From Gemmatimonadota bacterium (lineage in GTDB: Bacteria > Gemmatimonadota > Gemmatimonadetes > Longimicrobiales > Gaopeijiaceae), in the NCBI GenBank assembly GCA_022823365.1, contig JAJDXG010000002.1, positions 1 to 64,000 on the forward strand: a stretch of 64,000 bases of DNA. Reading direction: 5' to 3'. The position numbers were made by a program, and so were the translations under genes. Positions 62,315 to 64,000 of the stretch are shown here, in pieces (position 1 is the stretch's first letter; the number at the start of each line of letters is the position of its first letter). The notes under the pieces are model-generated. The model worked only from the letters and a program-made list of their open reading frames with translations. It ran no database searches and was not told the origin of the DNA.

Positions 62315-64000
62315 TTACATGCCCAGGCGGACAGTGAGGGTGATTGAGGTCAGCGGCGGCACCGCGGAGTCCTCCTGCGGCTCCCGGTTGCCCGAGAAGG
62401 TGTTGCTCGGGTCCACGACCTCGGGATCGTGGTGCGGCCACTCCGGCCAGTTGGTCCACAGCATGGCCAGGTTGCGGGCGGAGAGGCTGAGGCTTCCGCG
62501 GGTCGACCGCACCACCCCGAGCCAGTCCTGCGGCATCTGGTAGGTGAGCGAGAGTTCGCGGAAGCGCACGAACGACGCCTCGTTTACCCAGAGATCGTAC
62601 TCGCCCGTCGAACCGAACTGCGCTTCGGCGACCAGGCGGATGTCGTGGTCGAACGGGTAGGCGGTGAGCTCGCTCTGCTGGATGGCGCCGTACCTCCACC
62701 ATCCCTGCAGATCGTACTTGGTCTGGCCGATCTTGCCCTGAACCAGCGCGTCCAGGGTCAGCCGCTCGCCGATGGTGAACGACGAGCCCACGGAGATCTC
62801 CAGGTTGGGGTCCGGATGCCCCTGGTAGATCCACGCCTCTTCGTTGCACGGGATGTACGGTGCGCTGTCGTCCTCGTCGACCGAGTGGCAGAGGAGGGTC
62901 TCGCGGTTGATCTGATCTGAGCCCGGGAGGAACTCGGCGAACGCGACGCTGGGCGCGAACAGCGAGCCCACCGGATAGCCTTCGTGGTGGCGCGTGGTCC
63001 ATCCCAGCTGAAGGAAGCAGGTGTCCCTCAGCTCCGGCTTTCCGCTGCACGGCAGACCCAGGTTCTCGACCCGGTTCCGGTTGGTGCTGGCGTTTACGAT
63101 CAGGTCCCAGTCCAGCGAGGTCGACTCCAGGACGCGGGCGGAAAGCCCGACCTCGATGCCGCGGTTGCTGACCTCGCCGATGTTGACGAACTGCTGGGCG
63201 AGGAATCCGGTGGAGGGCGCGCGATTGCGTGCTACGATCGCGTCCTTGGTGCGCTGGTCGTAGTAGGTGAAGTCGATGGTGACGCGGTCGTTGAAGAAGC
63301 TGGCGTCGAAGCCGGCCTCGATCTCGACGCCGCGCTCGGGGCCCAGCTCCGAGTTCCCGGGGTCGTTCGGCCGCACGGTCGCCGAGCCCGCCGGAGAAGC
63401 GCGCGTGGCGAAGGTGCGCAGCGCGGCGAAGGCGTCGGGCTGCTGGCCCGACTCGCCGTAGGCGGCGCGCAGGCGGAACGAGTTGGCAAACCCGGTGCCG
63501 CCGTCGGTAACCACCCAGGAGCCGCTCACCTTCGGGTAGACAATGAGGTCGAAGTCCTCACCGAACGCGCTGTTGTCGTCGGCGCGCACGGCACCGGTGA
63601 TGAACAGCCGGTCCTGCCAGCCGAACTGCTGCTGCAGGTAGACGCCGACGGTGTTGTTCTCGACGAAGCCGTCGAATCCGAAGCGCTCGGCGGTAGCGTT
63701 CACGCTCGACAGGCCGAGCGCCGGGAAGCGGTTGCCGTCCGCGGACACGTCCTCGATGGTCCTGGTGTAGACCTGGAACCCGACCGAGGTCGTGGAGAGG
63801 ATGTCGGCGGTCAGGTCGCGGGTACCGGAGGCGGCGTAGTCCCAGGTGGTGTAGACGACCGCCTCCCGATTGGCGAAGCGTCCGCCCGCCGCGGCGTTGG
63901 TCGACCAGAACTGCGCCGACTCCGGCGTCAGGAAAGGCTGCAGCTGATCTTCGAGCTGATCGGTCACGTCCAGCCCGAAGGTGAACCGGTGGGTGAGCCA
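62315..64000 (-). CDS. SusC/RagA-family TonB-dependent outer-membrane receptor (N-terminus outside window)
   Basis: 561 residues of the C-terminal barrel are present, entering from the right edge. Typical SusC stretches are LRAAYGESGQQPDAFA, GPERGVEIEAGFDASFFNDR, TIDFTYYDQRTKDAIVA, SNRGIEVGLSARVL, and the near-terminal VNEASFVRFRELSLTYQMP. The barrel ends LTSITLTVRLGM. It imports oligosaccharides or peptides with energy from TonB. The plug and signal peptide lie beyond the window. No glycan-degrading genes are in the visible part, so the substrate is unknown. Confidence 0.93.
   Translation of the reverse strand, partial: WLTHRFTFGLDVTDQLEDQLQPFLTPESAQFWSTNAAAGGRFANREAVVYTTWDYAASGTRDLTADILSTTSVGFQVYTRTIEDVSADGNRFPALGLSSVNATAERFGFDGFVENNTVGVYLQQQFGWQDRLFITGAVRADDNSAFGEDFDLIVYPKVSGSWVVTDGGTGFANSFRLRAAYGESGQQPDAFAALRTFATRASPAGSATVRPNDPGNSELGPERGVEIEAGFDASFFNDRVTIDFTYYDQRTKDAIVARNRAPSTGFLAQQFVNIGEVSNRGIEVGLSARVLESTSLDWDLIVNASTNRNRVENLGLPCSGKPELRDTCFLQLGWTTRHHEGYPVGSLFAPSVAFAEFLPGSDQINRETLLCHSVDEDDSAPYIPCNEEAWIYQGHPDPNLEISVGSSFTIGERLTLDALVQGKIGQTKYDLQGWWRYGAIQQSELTAYPFDHDIRLVAEAQFGSTGEYDLWVNEASFVRFRELSLTYQMPQDWLGVVRSTRGSLSLSARNLAMLWTNWPEWPHHDPEVVDPSNTFSGNREPQEDSAVPPLTSITLTVRLGM

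Overview
The window is GC-rich DNA from a Gram-negative (diderm) bacterium. It carries many GTG and TTG starts, a full division and cell-wall (dcw) cluster, lipoproteins, outer-membrane beta-barrels and a SusC/SusD pair. SusC/SusD together with fn3/autotransporter-type surface proteins, a DUF4097 protein, a CISM-type molybdoenzyme and a dcw cluster without murB or ddl fits a Gemmatimonadota-like lineage. That placement is inferred from gene content; no 16S gene or other decisive marker is present.

Layout. (1) 1-8.1 kb, minus strand: two very large secreted repeat proteins. One has seven fibronectin-III domains and the start of an autotransporter-like barrel, and runs off the left edge. The other is a 1.5-kaa chain of CNA-B/carboxypeptidase-regulatory-like domains that has lost its 5' end. 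(2) 8.1-14.5 kb: a scrambled island. It holds an intact tyrosine integrase, an HU gene broken by two frameshifts, an SDR dehydrogenase, an integrase reduced to its catalytic domain, a diheme cytochrome c, an AlbA-like remnant, a long hairpin and a detached tRNA-Val 3' half that resembles an attachment site. (3) 14.5-24.2 kb: an intact HU gene; a membrane molybdoenzyme operon (fused four-cluster ferredoxin/NrfD subunit, molybdopterin catalytic subunit, TorD-like chaperone); a DUF4097 protein; a thioesterase; and a TPR protein with a clear promoter and terminator. (4) 24.3-47.0 kb: one tightly overlapping dcw run, mraZ-rsmH-ftsL-ftsI-murE-murF-mraY-murD-ftsW-murG-murC-ftsQ-ftsA-ftsZ, followed by an M23 peptidase, a vWA membrane protein, ftsY and recG. 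(5) 47.1-58.7 kb: asnS, mazG (minus), then alr, a cytidine deaminase joined in frame to a lipoprotein, an outer-membrane protein, miaB, a LapA-like protein, comEC and fbp. (6) 58.7-64 kb: two minus-strand lipoproteins (one leucine-rich-repeat), a small lipoprotein resembling a TonB plug, a bidirectional terminator, and susD/susC on the minus strand, with susC running off the right edge.

How the genes work together: the dcw cluster supplies peptidoglycan precursors (MurC-F, MraY, MurG), the septal synthase pair (FtsW/FtsI) and the divisome (FtsL, Q, A, Z); alr supplies D-alanine, although ddl and murB must lie elsewhere. The molybdoenzyme operon looks like a cytoplasm-facing oxidoreductase that exchanges electrons with the quinone pool. 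The SusC/SusD pair and the plug-like lipoprotein point to TonB-driven uptake of polymers.

I see no clear new defence or signalling system. The most unusual items are the deaminase-lipoprotein reading frame, the composite island with its tRNA-derived att-like scar, the stand-alone plug-like lipoprotein, and a spaced repeat that may be the mraZ operator.
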